From positions 4,444,501-4,508,500 of the forward strand of contig NZ_CP095053.1 in the NCBI RefSeq assembly GCF_022921095.1: 64,000 bases of DNA, written 5' to 3'. Shown piece by piece: positions 10,201 through 19,638 of the stretch (position 1 is the first letter of the stretch; the number at the start of each line of letters is the position of its first letter). A program made the position numbers and the translations under genes. The notes under the pieces are model-generated. The model had not been told where the DNA came from, did no database searches, and worked only from the letters and a program-made list of their open reading frames with translations. This DNA is from Hymenobacter aerilatus (GTDB lineage Bacteria > Bacteroidota > Bacteroidia > Cytophagales > Hymenobacteraceae).

Positions 10201-11609
10201 GTGCCATTGGTGGTCTGAAACACTGCCGAGGCATCGATGCCGCGTGCCCCGCCGCTCTGCTGGTTGAGGTAGTTGCGGTAGGTGTGCCGGGCAAGGTCGT
10301 AGCTGGCTACCCCGTTGCGAGTACCAAACCACAGGGTGTTGCTGGCTTCTTCCTTGTAAATGGCATTGACGTAGTTGTTGGACAACGCCAGGCGTCCCGT
10401 AAGTTGCTGCCGGATGCTGCCAAAGGGCTTCTGGCGCAGGTCTACCTTGTTGAGGCCGCCGGCCGATGCGCACAGCCACAGCACCTGGTGCTGATCCTCA
10501 AAAATCTGGTGTACCCGTTCGGAGTTGATGCTGAATGGCTCCCCATCCTCGGGTAGAAACAGGGTAGGGTCTGCAACCCGAAGTGGGGGCGCAGCACCTG
10601 TGCGGGCCCCCGCTTCCCACACGTGCAGCCCGTAGATGGTGCCTACCCACAGGCGACCAAACGAGTCCATGTAAGTCGACTGCAAAAGCGGGAGCTCCTG
10701 GGGGAGGGGGTAGGCGCCCAGCTCCCGCACCGTGCGGCGGTTGGCAGCACTCACCCAGTATACCCGGTGGTCGGTGCCTACCCACAGGTCGCCGTGACGG
10801 TCGAGGTGCAGGGCCCGCACCGATTTATTAGCCAGGGCGGTAGTCTGTGGTTGAAAAGCAGCCAGCGTGGTGCGAATGAAGTGCAGCCCCGAAGTTTTAC
10901 TTCCTACCCACAGCTTGCCTTCTGGGTCGAGTGCTAGGCTGGTAATGTGCATCAGCACGGGCTGGTGCTGCACATGCGGGGGGAGTTGCTGCAGCTGCTG
11001 CACATGTCCTTGCCGGTTGAAGGTCAGCACAAACAGGCCGGTGCGGTCGGTGCCCACCCACAGGCGCCCCAGCGTATCCGAGGCCAGCGCCGTTACGTCG
11101 GACTGGGCCAGCAGGCGGGCCTGGGTTTGGTAGGCCACCGGAATGTGCTGCTCATCAAGCCGGAAGAAGTTGTCCTGATCGGCGTTGTACAAGCTCAGGC
11201 CGGCCCGCTCGGTGCCTACCCACAGGTGGCCGCCGGCGCCCACGTGTAACACCGTAATCCGGTTGCTGGAAATACCGTTGTGCGGATTCACAGGCAGCGA
11301 GTACTGCTTCAGGGTGTAGCCGTCGTAGCGGTTGAGGCCGCGGTTGGTACCCACCCAGATAAAGCCCGCCCGGTCCTGCGTCACGGTCATGCCGTCGCTG
11401 TGCGAGAGGCCTTCGTTCACGGTCAGGTGCTCAAAGCGAAAGGCACTAGGAGGAGCATTCTGGGCCAGCGCCCGGAAGCCTCCCGCCAGCACCAGTAAGA
11501 CGCCCCAGCTACACCGGATGCCTACCCCTTTCAGCGCCGCAAAAAGCAGGGCGAAAAAAGCAGATAGGTCGTCCTGAACATGTGTTTGCAAACGATTGCA
11601 AGTAGCCAT
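7266..11609 (-). CDS. Hybrid two-component system sensor/regulator (HTCS) of the PUL
   Basis: One 1447-residue protein holding a whole two-component pathway. Order: N-terminal signal or anchor (about 1-50), periplasmic beta-propeller repeats of the LWVGT type (about 60-730), a Y_Y_Y domain ending in YTLEVKASN, a transmembrane helix near 850-870, a histidine kinase with H911 in SHELRTP, an ATPase domain with GTGIGLSLA, a receiver with phospho-acceptor D1238 in IISDVMMP, and a C-terminal AraC-type helix-turn-helix. Known HTCS proteins bind an oligosaccharide in the periplasm and activate the adjacent susC operon. Its gene is divergent from susC, which fits. The start at 11607-11609 (MATCNR) is chosen over a codon six residues earlier. 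Confidence 0.95.
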   Translation of the reverse strand: MATCNRLQTHVQDDLSAFFALLFAALKGVGIRCSWGVLLVLAGGFRALAQNAPPSAFRFEHLTVNEGLSHSDGMTVTQDRAGFIWVGTNRGLNRYDGYTLKQYSLPVNPHNGISSNRITVLHVGAGGHLWVGTERAGLSLYNADQDNFFRLDEQHIPVAYQTQARLLAQSDVTALASDTLGRLWVGTDRTGLFVLTFNRQGHVQQLQQLPPHVQHQPVLMHITSLALDPEGKLWVGSKTSGLHFIRTTLAAFQPQTTALANKSVRALHLDRHGDLWVGTDHRVYWVSAANRRTVRELGAYPLPQELPLLQSTYMDSFGRLWVGTIYGLHVWEAGARTGAAPPLRVADPTLFLPEDGEPFSINSERVHQIFEDQHQVLWLCASAGGLNKVDLRQKPFGSIRQQLTGRLALSNNYVNAIYKEEASNTLWFGTRNGVASYDLARHTYRNYLNQQSGGARGIDASAVFQTTNGTLWFGTRGHGLVTLSRVNGQEKLTTYDKLPDGLSLSNTSIERITQDKRGTVWVATFSEGLCCFSPDGQYLGTYRTANSALPTNQFSFLLYDAKRDVLWASTRDAGLLKLRATPSALQVLQHYQYTPGAPTGLRVNYVWPLLLDEQNALWIGTIGGGLHQLRADAAGHETIRSYLNELPEQDVESILADEAGHLWIGGTGLYRFTPATRQYLRYDVADGLQSNSFKIGSAARAQDGTLYFGGINGINYFQPHDIQANPYAPVVQITGLRVTNRPIAVGDTVNGRVLLTQALSVPQTVTIRNAENDFLVEFVALNYANPQKSRYAYRLVGYNEGWVYPAPGQRTASFANLPAGHYTLEVKASNGEGVWSKRYATMQFEVLAPWWRTWWAYLLYAAVVLGAVAWFRRVEMAQQQLKNRLLLEQFQAEKEKELTDLKLGFFTNISHELRTPLTLILGPMEEIMRAAGPVADLRGKVQLMHRQTRKLLELVNQLLDFRKVETGHVPLRAQRADAVRFLTDIHSVFQLKAQERDVTYLLDMPTQPVPLYFDRSKLEIILTNLLANAFKYTRNKGRVELAAMVIGDAQGEALYHQGQLTGNYLKITVTDTGVGIKASELGRIFDPYYQASHTDTLRMTGTGIGLSLARQFAERHGGQLTVSSTQGVGTTFELRLPLGAQHLKPEDMQPEDDTFAPAAESEELLEVLEVEAETAEELPGLPAAPTGPPRLLVVEDNDEVRQYLHQLFAADYEVLTAADGLEGWDEALHQLPDLIISDVMMPHSDGLELCQRVKQHPKTAHIPLLLLTARTAETHQLEGLGLGADDYMSKPFNPTLLLAKAEALLRNRRKLHEYYQRHILLEPTEITVPDADREFLENAMRVVEEHLEDAEFNVQVLVRKVGMSQSVFYRRIKSITGQTVVEFIRDVRMKRAAQLLAGTTMRVSEVAFQVGIEDAKYFRKMFQKIYSVTPSEYARQHRPSKEAASVE

Positions 11610-11988
11610 TTGAGAAAGAGAGAGCACGCAGAGAAAGAGTAGTGTAATGATATAAAAGTATAGTAATCAATGGTTTGAAGGGGATGGTGTCGTCGTCAAT
11701 CGATTGTGCACGGAATAGATGACCAATTTAACCCCTTTTTTCGATTGAATTACCCCCTGTCTGGCGCTAAGGCTCCTCCTACATTTGAACAGTTCCCGCC
11801 GCGCTGGTTGCAGGCACCGGGGATAGCGCTTACCTACCACCAGATAGGTACTCGCGGGGGGGGTAGGCTGATCCGTAGCCCGCAGCGCCCACCTCACAGG
11901 AAGGCTTACCTACAACTAGACTTTTTGGAAAAATTTTACATCTCCCACCTTGCTCCGCTCCTCACGGATGCAAAATCTACTTAATCAT
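11610..11988. promoter_or_regulatory. Divergent intergenic control region between HTCS and susC
   Basis: 379 bp without a gene. It must hold the promoters of the minus arm's regulator and of the plus-arm susC operon. I see no full TTG-N19-TAnnTTTG promoter on either strand. Notable content: a 10-bp palindrome CAATCGATTG near 11697-11706, the direct repeats listed separately at 11725-11758, a G-tract near 11856, and an A/T-rich segment at about 11918-11940 just before the susC start. Confidence 0.6.
11725..11758. promoter_or_regulatory. Candidate HTCS operator: two direct repeats
   Basis: AATTTAACCCCT (11725-11736) and AATTACCCCCT (11748-11758) lie in the same orientation with starts 23 bp apart, about two helical turns. 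AraC-type output domains commonly bind such spaced direct repeats. The position, about 230 bp upstream of susC, is plausible but longer than ideal. Based on the sequence pattern only. Confidence 0.3.
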
Positions 11989-14900
11989 ATGAGAGTAAAA
12001 CCGTTACTCTTATGCGGGACACTTGTACCCTTGCAAGTAGCCCTCGCCGCACCCGCTGCGCACAGCCACCCCGGAGCACCTGCGCGCTCCACAACGGAGG
12101 CGGCAGCCCTCGTCGACCAGACCATCACTGGCCGCGTGACCGACGACAAGGGCCAGCCCCTACCCGGTGCCACGGTGGTAGTAAAAGGCACCACCATTGG
12201 CGCCGGTACCGATGCCGACGGCCGCTTCAGCCTGGTAGTACCCACTGCCAGCCAGAACGGTACCCTGCTGATTTCGTCCATCGGCTTCACCTCGCAGGAG
12301 TTCCCATTGGGCAGCCGCACCACCTTCGATGTGCGACTGGCGACGGATACCAAGGCACTGGAGGAAGTAGTGGTAGTAGGCTACGGTACCCAAAAGCGCT
12401 CCGACGTGACGGGCTCCGTGGTATCTGTGCCGCAAGACCGTTTGGAGAAGCTGCCGGTCTCGAACGTGGCGCAGGCGTTGGCCGGTGCTGTGGCGGGCGT
12501 AAATATTGTGACCAGCTCGGCGGTACCAGGCGCGCAGCCCAGCATCCGGATTCGGGGGGTGCGTTCTATTACAGCCAACGCCGACCCTTACATTGTAGTA
12601 GATGGGGTGCCGTTTCCGGGTAACCTCAACGACATCAATACCAACGACATTGCCTCTATTGAGGTGTTGAAAGATGCCAGCTCCACGGCCATCTACGGTA
12701 CGCGCGGTTCCAACGGGGTTATCCTGATTTCCACCAAGCGAGGCAAAACCGGCAAGCCCGAGATTCGCTACAACGGCTATGCTGGTCCCGAGTTCTTCGT
12801 GAACAACCTGACGCCGCTCGACGGCCCGGCTTATGCCCAGAAGTACCAGGACTTTGCCGCCCAGCGGGGCTTCACGCCTACCCAGCCCCTACCCAACGCC
12901 GCCGAAGTAGTGAACCTGGCGGCCGGCAAGACGGTAGACTGGATGAAGGAGATTCAGCAAACGGGCTCCATTCAGGACCACAACCTGTCTATTTCGGGCG
13001 GTACTAACGACGTGAAGTATTTCGTTTCGGGGGAGTATTTCAAGCAGCGCGGTACGCTCAAAGGCTTTCAGTTTCAGCGCGTGAGCCTGCGCTCTAATAT
13101 TGATGCGGATCTGACGCCCTGGCTGCGCATTGGCACCTCGTCGTTCTTCTCGACAAACAACGACAACGGCGGCCGCGCCGACCTCACGCTGGCCCAGGTA
13201 ACCAGCCCCTACGGCAACCTCTACAACCCCGATGGCTCTTACGCCATCTGGCCCCAGCTGCCGGAGCTGCTGATCAAGAACCCCCTGCTGGCGCTGAATA
13301 CTACCCGCGAAAGCGTCGTAAACCAGCTAACGGGTACAGGCTATGCCGAAGTAGCCCCTACCTTCGCCAAGGGACTGAAATACCGCCTGAATGCCACTTA
13401 CTCGTTCCGGCCCTACCGCTACGCGTATTACGAAGGCCGCAACTTTGGTAACCTCAATGGCTACGCGCAGTTGGTCAACGATGAGCGCCGCAACTACACC
13501 ATCGAGAACATCCTGAGCTACGCGCACGATTTCGACAAGCACCACGTGGATGTAACGGCTCTATACAGCTCGCAGCAGAACACGTACTTCACGACCACCG
13601 AAAATGCCAGCGGTTTCGTCAACGACGAAATTGGTTTTAATGGCATCGGCGGCGGCTCCCTGCCTCCTACCATCAGCTCCTACAGCGAGCGGCGGGCATT
13701 GCTCTCGCAGATGGGCCGTATCAACTACAACTACGACAGCCGCTACCTGCTCACGGTAACGGCCCGCCGCGACGGTTCTACCGTGTTTGGCGCCAATACC
13801 GATAAGTATGGCGTGTTCCCATCCGTGGCCCTGGGCTGGAACGTGGCCAATGAAGCCTTCCTGCAAGACAACGCCTTCCTAAACGAGTTGAAGCTGCGCT
13901 TCTCCTACGGTACCACCGGCAACGAGGCTATCGGCCCTTACGGAACCATCACAGGTCTGTCCCAACTACAATACGCCTACAATGGCGTGACGACGGTAGG
14001 CCTACGGCCCAACATCATTGGTAATGCTGATTTGAAGTGGGAGCGCACCACCAGCGCCAACTACGCCGTGGACTTTGGGGTGCTGAAAAACCGCATTGTG
14101 GGTACGGTGGAGTACTATGTTGCCAAGACCAACGATCTACTGCTGAATCGCCAACTGCCCATCATCACTGGCTACAATTCTATTCTGGCCAACGTGGGCT
14201 CGGTGCGCAACCAAGGCGTCGACGTAGCGCTGACCACGAGAAACATTGATAAGCCCGATTTCAGCTGGGAAACCAATATGAACGTTTCCGTGGTGCGCAA
14301 CCGTGTGTTGCAAATCTACGGCACCGGCGGCGACGATATCGGTAGCAACTTGTTCATCGGCAAATCATTAGGTGGCATCTACACCTACGAGAAAGTAGGC
14401 GTATGGCAGGTAGGCGAAGACCCCAGCGGCCAGGACGCCTCGGCCAAGCCCGGCGACCTGAAGTTCCGGGACGTGAACGGCGACGGCAAGATTGACAGCA
14501 ATGACCGCACCTACCAGGGTAGCACCATTCCTGAGTGGCAGGGCGGCATCACCAACACCTTCCGCTACAAAGGCCTGAGCCTGCGCGTGTTCTTCCAGAC
14601 GGTGCAAGGCGTGTTGCGCAACAATGGCAACCTGAACTTTGTGGACCTGGGCGGCCGCTCGAACACCCCGGAAGAAGTAGGGTACTGGACACCTGAGAAC
14701 AGAAGCCAGGACCGCCCCGGCCTCAACTACAACAACCCCCGCGGTTATAGCTACCCCAGCGACGCCAGCTTCACTCGCCTCAAAGACGTGACGCTGAACT
14801 ATAACTTCCCGTCTACGCTAACGGAAAAGCTGCGCCTGGGCAACCTGTCGGTCTATGTGAGCGGCCGCAACCTGTATACCTGGACCGACTGGGTAGGCTG

Positions 14901-15006
14901 GGACCCTGAGCAGAGCTACACGGTGGGCAACGGCACCGGCAACGGCGGCACGAACTACCCCAACGTGCGCAGCTTGGTAGTTGGCCTGAACGTGAGTTTG
15001 CGCTAA
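11989..15006 (+). CDS. SusC/RagA-type TonB-dependent outer-membrane transporter
   Basis: 1005 residues from the ATG at 11989; an ATG seven codons earlier is possible, but MRVKPLLL gives a cleaner signal peptide ending near the first alanine run. Carboxypeptidase-regulatory-like domain at about 45-120 (ITGRVTDDKGQPLPG), a TonB-box-like EEVVVVGYGTQKR, plug with YIVVDGVPFPGNLNDI and AIYGTRGSNGVILI, then a 22-strand-type barrel to the C-terminus. It imports oligosaccharides together with the SusD encoded 36 bp downstream. First gene of the plus arm and the likely direct target of the HTCS. Confidence 0.95.
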   Translation: MRVKPLLLCGTLVPLQVALAAPAAHSHPGAPARSTTEAAALVDQTITGRVTDDKGQPLPGATVVVKGTTIGAGTDADGRFSLVVPTASQNGTLLISSIGFTSQEFPLGSRTTFDVRLATDTKALEEVVVVGYGTQKRSDVTGSVVSVPQDRLEKLPVSNVAQALAGAVAGVNIVTSSAVPGAQPSIRIRGVRSITANADPYIVVDGVPFPGNLNDINTNDIASIEVLKDASSTAIYGTRGSNGVILISTKRGKTGKPEIRYNGYAGPEFFVNNLTPLDGPAYAQKYQDFAAQRGFTPTQPLPNAAEVVNLAAGKTVDWMKEIQQTGSIQDHNLSISGGTNDVKYFVSGEYFKQRGTLKGFQFQRVSLRSNIDADLTPWLRIGTSSFFSTNNDNGGRADLTLAQVTSPYGNLYNPDGSYAIWPQLPELLIKNPLLALNTTRESVVNQLTGTGYAEVAPTFAKGLKYRLNATYSFRPYRYAYYEGRNFGNLNGYAQLVNDERRNYTIENILSYAHDFDKHHVDVTALYSSQQNTYFTTTENASGFVNDEIGFNGIGGGSLPPTISSYSERRALLSQMGRINYNYDSRYLLTVTARRDGSTVFGANTDKYGVFPSVALGWNVANEAFLQDNAFLNELKLRFSYGTTGNEAIGPYGTITGLSQLQYAYNGVTTVGLRPNIIGNADLKWERTTSANYAVDFGVLKNRIVGTVEYYVAKTNDLLLNRQLPIITGYNSILANVGSVRNQGVDVALTTRNIDKPDFSWETNMNVSVVRNRVLQIYGTGGDDIGSNLFIGKSLGGIYTYEKVGVWQVGEDPSGQDASAKPGDLKFRDVNGDGKIDSNDRTYQGSTIPEWQGGITNTFRYKGLSLRVFFQTVQGVLRNNGNLNFVDLGGRSNTPEEVGYWTPENRSQDRPGLNYNNPRGYSYPSDASFTRLKDVTLNYNFPSTLTEKLRLGNLSVYVSGRNLYTWTDWVGWDPEQSYTVGNGTGNGGTNYPNVRSLVVGLNVSLR

Positions 15007-15042
15007 TCTTTCTTCTCCACCTGACTTATGCATCTCTTTGAT

Positions 15043-16629
15043 ATGAAACGTTTTACGCTGGCTTGTGTCGGGCTGCTGGGTGCGGCTCAGCTCCTCAGCT
15101 CCTGCGAGAAGGAGTACCTGGATGAAGATCCGCCCTCCCTATACACTCCCCAAACCGTGCTGGTCGATTCGCTAGGCTTTGAGGCCGCTATGGCCGGCCT
15201 GCAATCTGTCGTGCGCGAGCAGTACACCTCCGATGGTCCGCAGGGCTTGTTGGGCATCATGCAGGAAGGCACCGACGTGGCCATTCCGGGCCAGGTGCAG
15301 GGGGTAGAGGTGCCCTACTACAACTACACCCTGCTGAACTCGCAGGACCAGGGCGCCGGCTACTACTGGAACTGGGCCTACCGCACCATCAACAATGCCA
15401 ACCAGATTATTGCTGGGGCCGAGGCCGCGCCGGCCTCGTTGCGCCAAGGCTACAAAAACCGCATTTCGGCTGAAGCGCGCTTTTTCCGGGCCTATGCTTA
15501 CGACTTCCTGACGACGCTCTACGGTGATGTGCCGCTGGTAGACGAGCCCGTGACCTCACCCCGCACCGACTTCACGCGCACACCGGTAGCCGAGGTTAAC
15601 GACTTTATTGTGAACGACCTGACAACGGCCATTCCCAATATGTTTGATGCGAACAAAGCCGCGTCGGGCCGCATTGCGCGGGGCGCAGCCCAGCACCTGC
15701 TGGGGCAGGTATACCTGCGCATGAACAAGCCGGCCGATGCCGAAAAAGTATTGCAAACGCTCATCAGCAGCGGTACTTATAAGCTGATTACGGCCCGCTA
15801 CGGGGTGCGCACCAACCAGCCCGGCGACTACTTCTCCGATATGTTTATCATCGGCAACCAGCGCCGCAACCAGGGCAATACGGAAATCATCTGGGGTATT
15901 GAGCAACAACTGAACGTGCCCGGCGCGCAAACCAACGCCCAGCAGCGCCGCATGTGGGTACCGGCCTACTACAACATCAAAGGCATGCTGATTGCCGACT
16001 CCCTGGGGGGCCGCGGCATCGGGCGCATGCGCCTCAGCAACTGGGTAGACTACCGCCTGTATCCCAAAGACGAGAGTGCGGATATGCGCAACTCGAAGTA
16101 CAACCTCAAGCGCCGCTTCTACTACAATGACCCAGCCCAGGCGGCTCTGTATCGTCAGCGCGTAACGGGGCTGCGCGGTACCGACACCATTTTCTTCATC
16201 ACGCCCTACACCACCAAGTGGAACCAGTATAACCCCGCCGACCCCTTCGGCTACGGTACCATCAAGGACCTGCCCATGATGCGCCTGGGCGAAAGCTACC
16301 TGCTGCTGGCCGAGGCCCAGATGAAGCAAGGCAATACGGCTGGGGCAGCTACCAGCATCAACGTGCTGCGCACCCGCGCCAAAGCCGCGCAAGTAACGGC
16401 CAGCCAGATGGATCTAAACTTCATCCTAGATGAGCGGGCCCGCGAACTGATTGGTGAAGAGCAGCGTCGCATTACACTGGTGCGCACTGGTACGCTGGTA
16501 GAACGCACGCTCCGCCTGAACGGCGCCTCCGTGACAGGCCTGACGGCCCAGAAAGCCCTGATGCCTATTCCGCAGTCAGAAATAGACCGGAATACCAGCG
16601 CTACGCTGACCCAGAACCCAGGATACTAA
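15043..16629 (+). CDS. SusD/RagB-type surface glycan-binding lipoprotein
   Basis: 528 residues from the ATG at 15043, chosen because MKRFTLACVGLLGAAQLLSSC gives a lipoprotein signal with the cysteine in place; the ATG at 15028 is five codons too early. The SusD core segment FFRAYAYDFLTTLYGDVPLV is present, with the C-terminal DERARELIGEEQRR block. The tetratricopeptide-like scaffold caps the SusC barrel and gives first contact with the glycan. It follows susC closely and is followed by a strong hairpin before the enzyme genes. Confidence 0.95.
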   Translation: MKRFTLACVGLLGAAQLLSSCEKEYLDEDPPSLYTPQTVLVDSLGFEAAMAGLQSVVREQYTSDGPQGLLGIMQEGTDVAIPGQVQGVEVPYYNYTLLNSQDQGAGYYWNWAYRTINNANQIIAGAEAAPASLRQGYKNRISAEARFFRAYAYDFLTTLYGDVPLVDEPVTSPRTDFTRTPVAEVNDFIVNDLTTAIPNMFDANKAASGRIARGAAQHLLGQVYLRMNKPADAEKVLQTLISSGTYKLITARYGVRTNQPGDYFSDMFIIGNQRRNQGNTEIIWGIEQQLNVPGAQTNAQQRRMWVPAYYNIKGMLIADSLGGRGIGRMRLSNWVDYRLYPKDESADMRNSKYNLKRRFYYNDPAQAALYRQRVTGLRGTDTIFFITPYTTKWNQYNPADPFGYGTIKDLPMMRLGESYLLLAEAQMKQGNTAGAATSINVLRTRAKAAQVTASQMDLNFILDERARELIGEEQRRITLVRTGTLVERTLRLNGASVTGLTAQKALMPIPQSEIDRNTSATLTQNPGY

Positions 16630-16644
16630 CCCTACCTCTTACCG

Positions 16645-16678
16645 TATACGGCCGACTGCCGATGCAGTCGGCCGTATA
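16645..16678. terminator. 15-bp perfect hairpin between susD and enzyme genes
   Basis: TATACGGCCGACTGC at 16645-16659 and its exact reverse complement at 16664-16678 enclose a 4-nt loop. There is no U-tract after it, so it is more likely an RNA-processing or stability hairpin, or a partial terminator, than a simple intrinsic terminator. It lies 15 bp after the susD stop and 11 bp before the GH43 start. Confidence 0.75.
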
Positions 16679-16689
16679 GTTGTACGCGT

Positions 16690-17718
16690 ATGCAGAAATT
16701 CTTTTTCCTTGCGGTAGGCTTTGGGCTAAGCACGGGTTCTGCCCTGGCACAAGCTCCCGCTACCCCCAGCAACGCCCCAAAGGTGAAAACCGCCGCTTTT
16801 CGCCCCGGCGAGCTGTGGTACGATACCGACGGCAACCTCATCAATGCCCACGGTGGGGGCGTGTTGCAGGTAGGCAAAACGTACTACTGGTATGGCGAGA
16901 AACGCGCCCAGCACCAGGAAGAAGGCGTGAATGTGTATTCGTCCAAAGACCTCTACAACTGGAAGTACGAAGGTGTGGCCCTGGCACCCGCCACCGACCC
17001 GCAGAACGATATTGCGGCCGGCTGCCTGATGGAGCGGCCCAAAGTCATCTACAACAAGAAGACCGGCAAGTACGTGATGTGGTTTCACCTGGAGCTGAAA
17101 GGCCAGGGCTACAAAGCCGCCCGCGCCGGTGTAGCCGTAGCCGACAAGCCCACCGGCCCATTCAAGTACGTGAGCAGCTTCCGGCCCAACGGCAACATGT
17201 CGCGCGATATGGGCCTGTTTGTGGATGACGACGGCGCGGCCTACCACATCTACTCGGCCCGCGAGAACTACGACCTGCGCCTGGCTCGCCTCTCGCCCGA
17301 CTACCTAACTGCTACCCCCCAGGACTCCCTGCTTTTTAGCAAGCACCAGGAAGCGCCGGCCCTATTCAAAACTGGCGGCAAGTACTACCTCATCACCTCG
17401 GGCTGCACCGGCTGGGACCCCAACCAAGCATCCCTGCACGTAGCCGACCGGCCCTTCGGCCCCTGGAAACCCCTGGGCGACCCTATGACCGGGCCCAACG
17501 CCAAGCTCACCTTTGGCGGACAGTCGACCTACGTATTGCCGGTGGCCGGCAAGAAAGACGCCTTCATCTTCATGGCTGACCGCTGGAACCCCAAAGATTT
17601 GAAAGATAGCCGCTACCTATGGCTGCCGGTGCAGTTCAAAGACGGCCAACCTACCGTGGAGTGGCTGCACCACTGGAACCTCAATTTCTTCAACAACCCC
17701 TCTACCAAAATCCTTTAG
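16690..17718 (+). CDS. GH43 enzyme, exo-beta-1,3-galactanase-like (GH43_24/34 type)
   Basis: 342 residues with a signal peptide (MQKFFFLAVGFGLSTGSALA). The five-bladed propeller begins with the line NINAHGGGVLQVGKTYYWYGE-like (INAHGGGV, YYWYGEKR), which I associate with GH43 subfamilies acting on beta-1,3-galactan or galactosides rather than with arabinofuranosidases. MERPKVIYN and RDMGLFVDDDG hold the acidic positions expected in the active site. No carbohydrate-binding module. It is the first enzyme after SusCD, consistent with a main-chain activity. Family sure; subfamily and substrate are inferred from motif resemblance. Confidence 0.82.
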   Translation: MQKFFFLAVGFGLSTGSALAQAPATPSNAPKVKTAAFRPGELWYDTDGNLINAHGGGVLQVGKTYYWYGEKRAQHQEEGVNVYSSKDLYNWKYEGVALAPATDPQNDIAAGCLMERPKVIYNKKTGKYVMWFHLELKGQGYKAARAGVAVADKPTGPFKYVSSFRPNGNMSRDMGLFVDDDGAAYHIYSARENYDLRLARLSPDYLTATPQDSLLFSKHQEAPALFKTGGKYYLITSGCTGWDPNQASLHVADRPFGPWKPLGDPMTGPNAKLTFGGQSTYVLPVAGKKDAFIFMADRWNPKDLKDSRYLWLPVQFKDGQPTVEWLHHWNLNFFNNPSTKIL

Positions 17719-17721
17719 GCT

Positions 17722-19635
17722 GTGCTGAACCAGACTATTGTGCGGGCGCTATTATTGGGCAGCCTTAGCTTCTCCTCTCTTGCCACCACGCAGGCGCAAA
17801 CCAAGCCTGCAACCAAAACTGCCGCTACCCCTGCGGCTGCCAAACACACCTTTGCGCTGGGCGACGAGCACTTTTTGCTCGACGGCAAGCCTTTTCAGAT
17901 GATTTCGGGGGAGATACACTACCCCCGCGTGCCGCGCGAGGCCTGGCGCCAGCGCATGCGCATGGCCAAAGCTATGGGCCTGAACACCATTGGCACCTAC
18001 GTGTTCTGGAATGCACATGAGCCGGAGCCCGGCAAGTACGATTTCAGCGGCAATCACGACGTGGCCGCTTTCGTGAAAATGGCCCAGGAAGAAGGTCTGT
18101 GGGTGGTGCTGCGGCCCAGTCCCTACGTGTGCGCCGAGTGGGAGTTTGGGGGCTACCCTTACTGGCTGCAAAACGTAGCTGGCCTGAAGGTGCGCAGCCA
18201 GGAGCCGCAGTACGTGGCCGCCTACAAGCGCTACCTCAATGCCGTGGCCAAGCAGCTGGCACCCTTGCAAGTAAACCACGGCGGCCCGGTGCTGATGGTG
18301 CAGGTGGAAAACGAGTATGGCTCCTACGGCGCCGACAAGGAATACCTGGCCCAAAACCAAAAGCTATTCCGCGAGGCCGGCTTCGATGGGCTTCTTTATA
18401 CCTGCGACCCAGCCGCCGACGTGGCCAACGGCCACCTGTCCGGCCTGCTGCCCGCCGTGAATGGCCTCGACAAACCCGACCAGGTGAAGAAAATTGTGCG
18501 CGACAACCACGCCGGCAAAGGTCCCTACTACATTGCCGAGTGGTACCCCGCGTGGTTCGACTGGTGGGGCGCACCGCACCACACCGTGCCCGCCGAGAAA
18601 TATGCTGGCCGCCTCGACTCGGTGCTGGCCGCCGGCGTGAGCATCAACATGTACATGTTTCATGGGGGCACTACCCGCGGCTTCATGAACGGTGCCAATT
18701 ACAAGGGCGAGGGCACGCGCTACGAACCCCAGATCAGCAGCTACGACTACGACGCACCCCTGGATGAGGCCGGCAATGCTACCCCCAAGTTCATGGCGTT
18801 CCGGCAGGCTATTGAGAAGCACTTGCCTGCGGGCACCAAGCTGCCTGCCGTGCCTACGGCCAAACCCACTACCCGCATTCCGGCCGTTAGTCTGAGCCAG
18901 GCTACCCCGCTGCTGAGCGTGCTGCCCAAGGCCGTGACCAGCGCCAAGCCCCAGACGTTTGAGGACCTGCACCAGCCCTATGGCTTCGTGCTCTACCGTA
19001 CCCAGGTGCCGGGCGGCCGCACGGGCGTGCTCAGCCTGACCGAACTACGCGACTACGCCGTGGTGCTGGTGAACGGGCAGCGTGTGGCCGTGCTGGACCG
19101 CCGCAAGGGCGAGCACCAGGAAGCCAGCATCACCCTACCCGCTGGCACCGTTACGCTGGATATTCTGGTGGAAAACCTGGGCCGCATCAACTTCGGCGCC
19201 TACCTCTTGCAGAACCGCAAGGGCATCACAGAGAAGGTGACGTTTGCGGGCAAGGAGCTGACCGGCTGGCAGCACTTCCCGCTGCCGTTCGATGACATTA
19301 CGAAAGTAACGGCCACCAAAACCGGCAAGGCCACTGCCGGCAACGGCCCCGTGCTGCGGCGCGGCTCCTTCACGCTCACTACCCCCGCCGATACCTACCT
19401 CGATATGAGCCAGTGGGGCAAGGGCAGCGTGTGGCTGAACGGCCACCACCTGGGCCGCTATTGGGAAACCGGGCCTCAGCAAACCGTGTATGCGCCCGCC
19501 GAGTGGCTGAAAAAAGGCCGCAACGAGGTGGTAGTGCTAGAGCTGCTGAAACCCGAACAAGACCAACTAACCGGCCTCGACAAACCTATCCTGAACGTGC
19601 TGAAGCCGGAAGGCGAAGCCCGCAAGACCAACTAA
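17722..19635 (+). CDS. GH35 beta-galactosidase
   Basis: 637 residues starting at GTG 17722, only 3 bp after the previous stop, with a signal peptide ending near TTQAQ. The TIM barrel carries the expected acid/base E198 in VENEYGSYG and nucleophile E273 in IAEWYPAWF; MFHGGTTRGFMNGAN is also characteristic. C-terminal jelly-roll domains contain SVWLNGHHLGRYW. The enzyme removes terminal beta-linked galactose, here from the imported or periplasmic oligosaccharide. No in-frame ATG gives a signal peptide, so the GTG start with translational coupling is likely. Confidence 0.93.
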   Translation: MLNQTIVRALLLGSLSFSSLATTQAQTKPATKTAATPAAAKHTFALGDEHFLLDGKPFQMISGEIHYPRVPREAWRQRMRMAKAMGLNTIGTYVFWNAHEPEPGKYDFSGNHDVAAFVKMAQEEGLWVVLRPSPYVCAEWEFGGYPYWLQNVAGLKVRSQEPQYVAAYKRYLNAVAKQLAPLQVNHGGPVLMVQVENEYGSYGADKEYLAQNQKLFREAGFDGLLYTCDPAADVANGHLSGLLPAVNGLDKPDQVKKIVRDNHAGKGPYYIAEWYPAWFDWWGAPHHTVPAEKYAGRLDSVLAAGVSINMYMFHGGTTRGFMNGANYKGEGTRYEPQISSYDYDAPLDEAGNATPKFMAFRQAIEKHLPAGTKLPAVPTAKPTTRIPAVSLSQATPLLSVLPKAVTSAKPQTFEDLHQPYGFVLYRTQVPGGRTGVLSLTELRDYAVVLVNGQRVAVLDRRKGEHQEASITLPAGTVTLDILVENLGRINFGAYLLQNRKGITEKVTFAGKELTGWQHFPLPFDDITKVTATKTGKATAGNGPVLRRGSFTLTTPADTYLDMSQWGKGSVWLNGHHLGRYWETGPQQTVYAPAEWLKKGRNEVVVLELLKPEQDQLTGLDKPILNVLKPEGEARKTN

Positions 19636-19638
19636 CCT

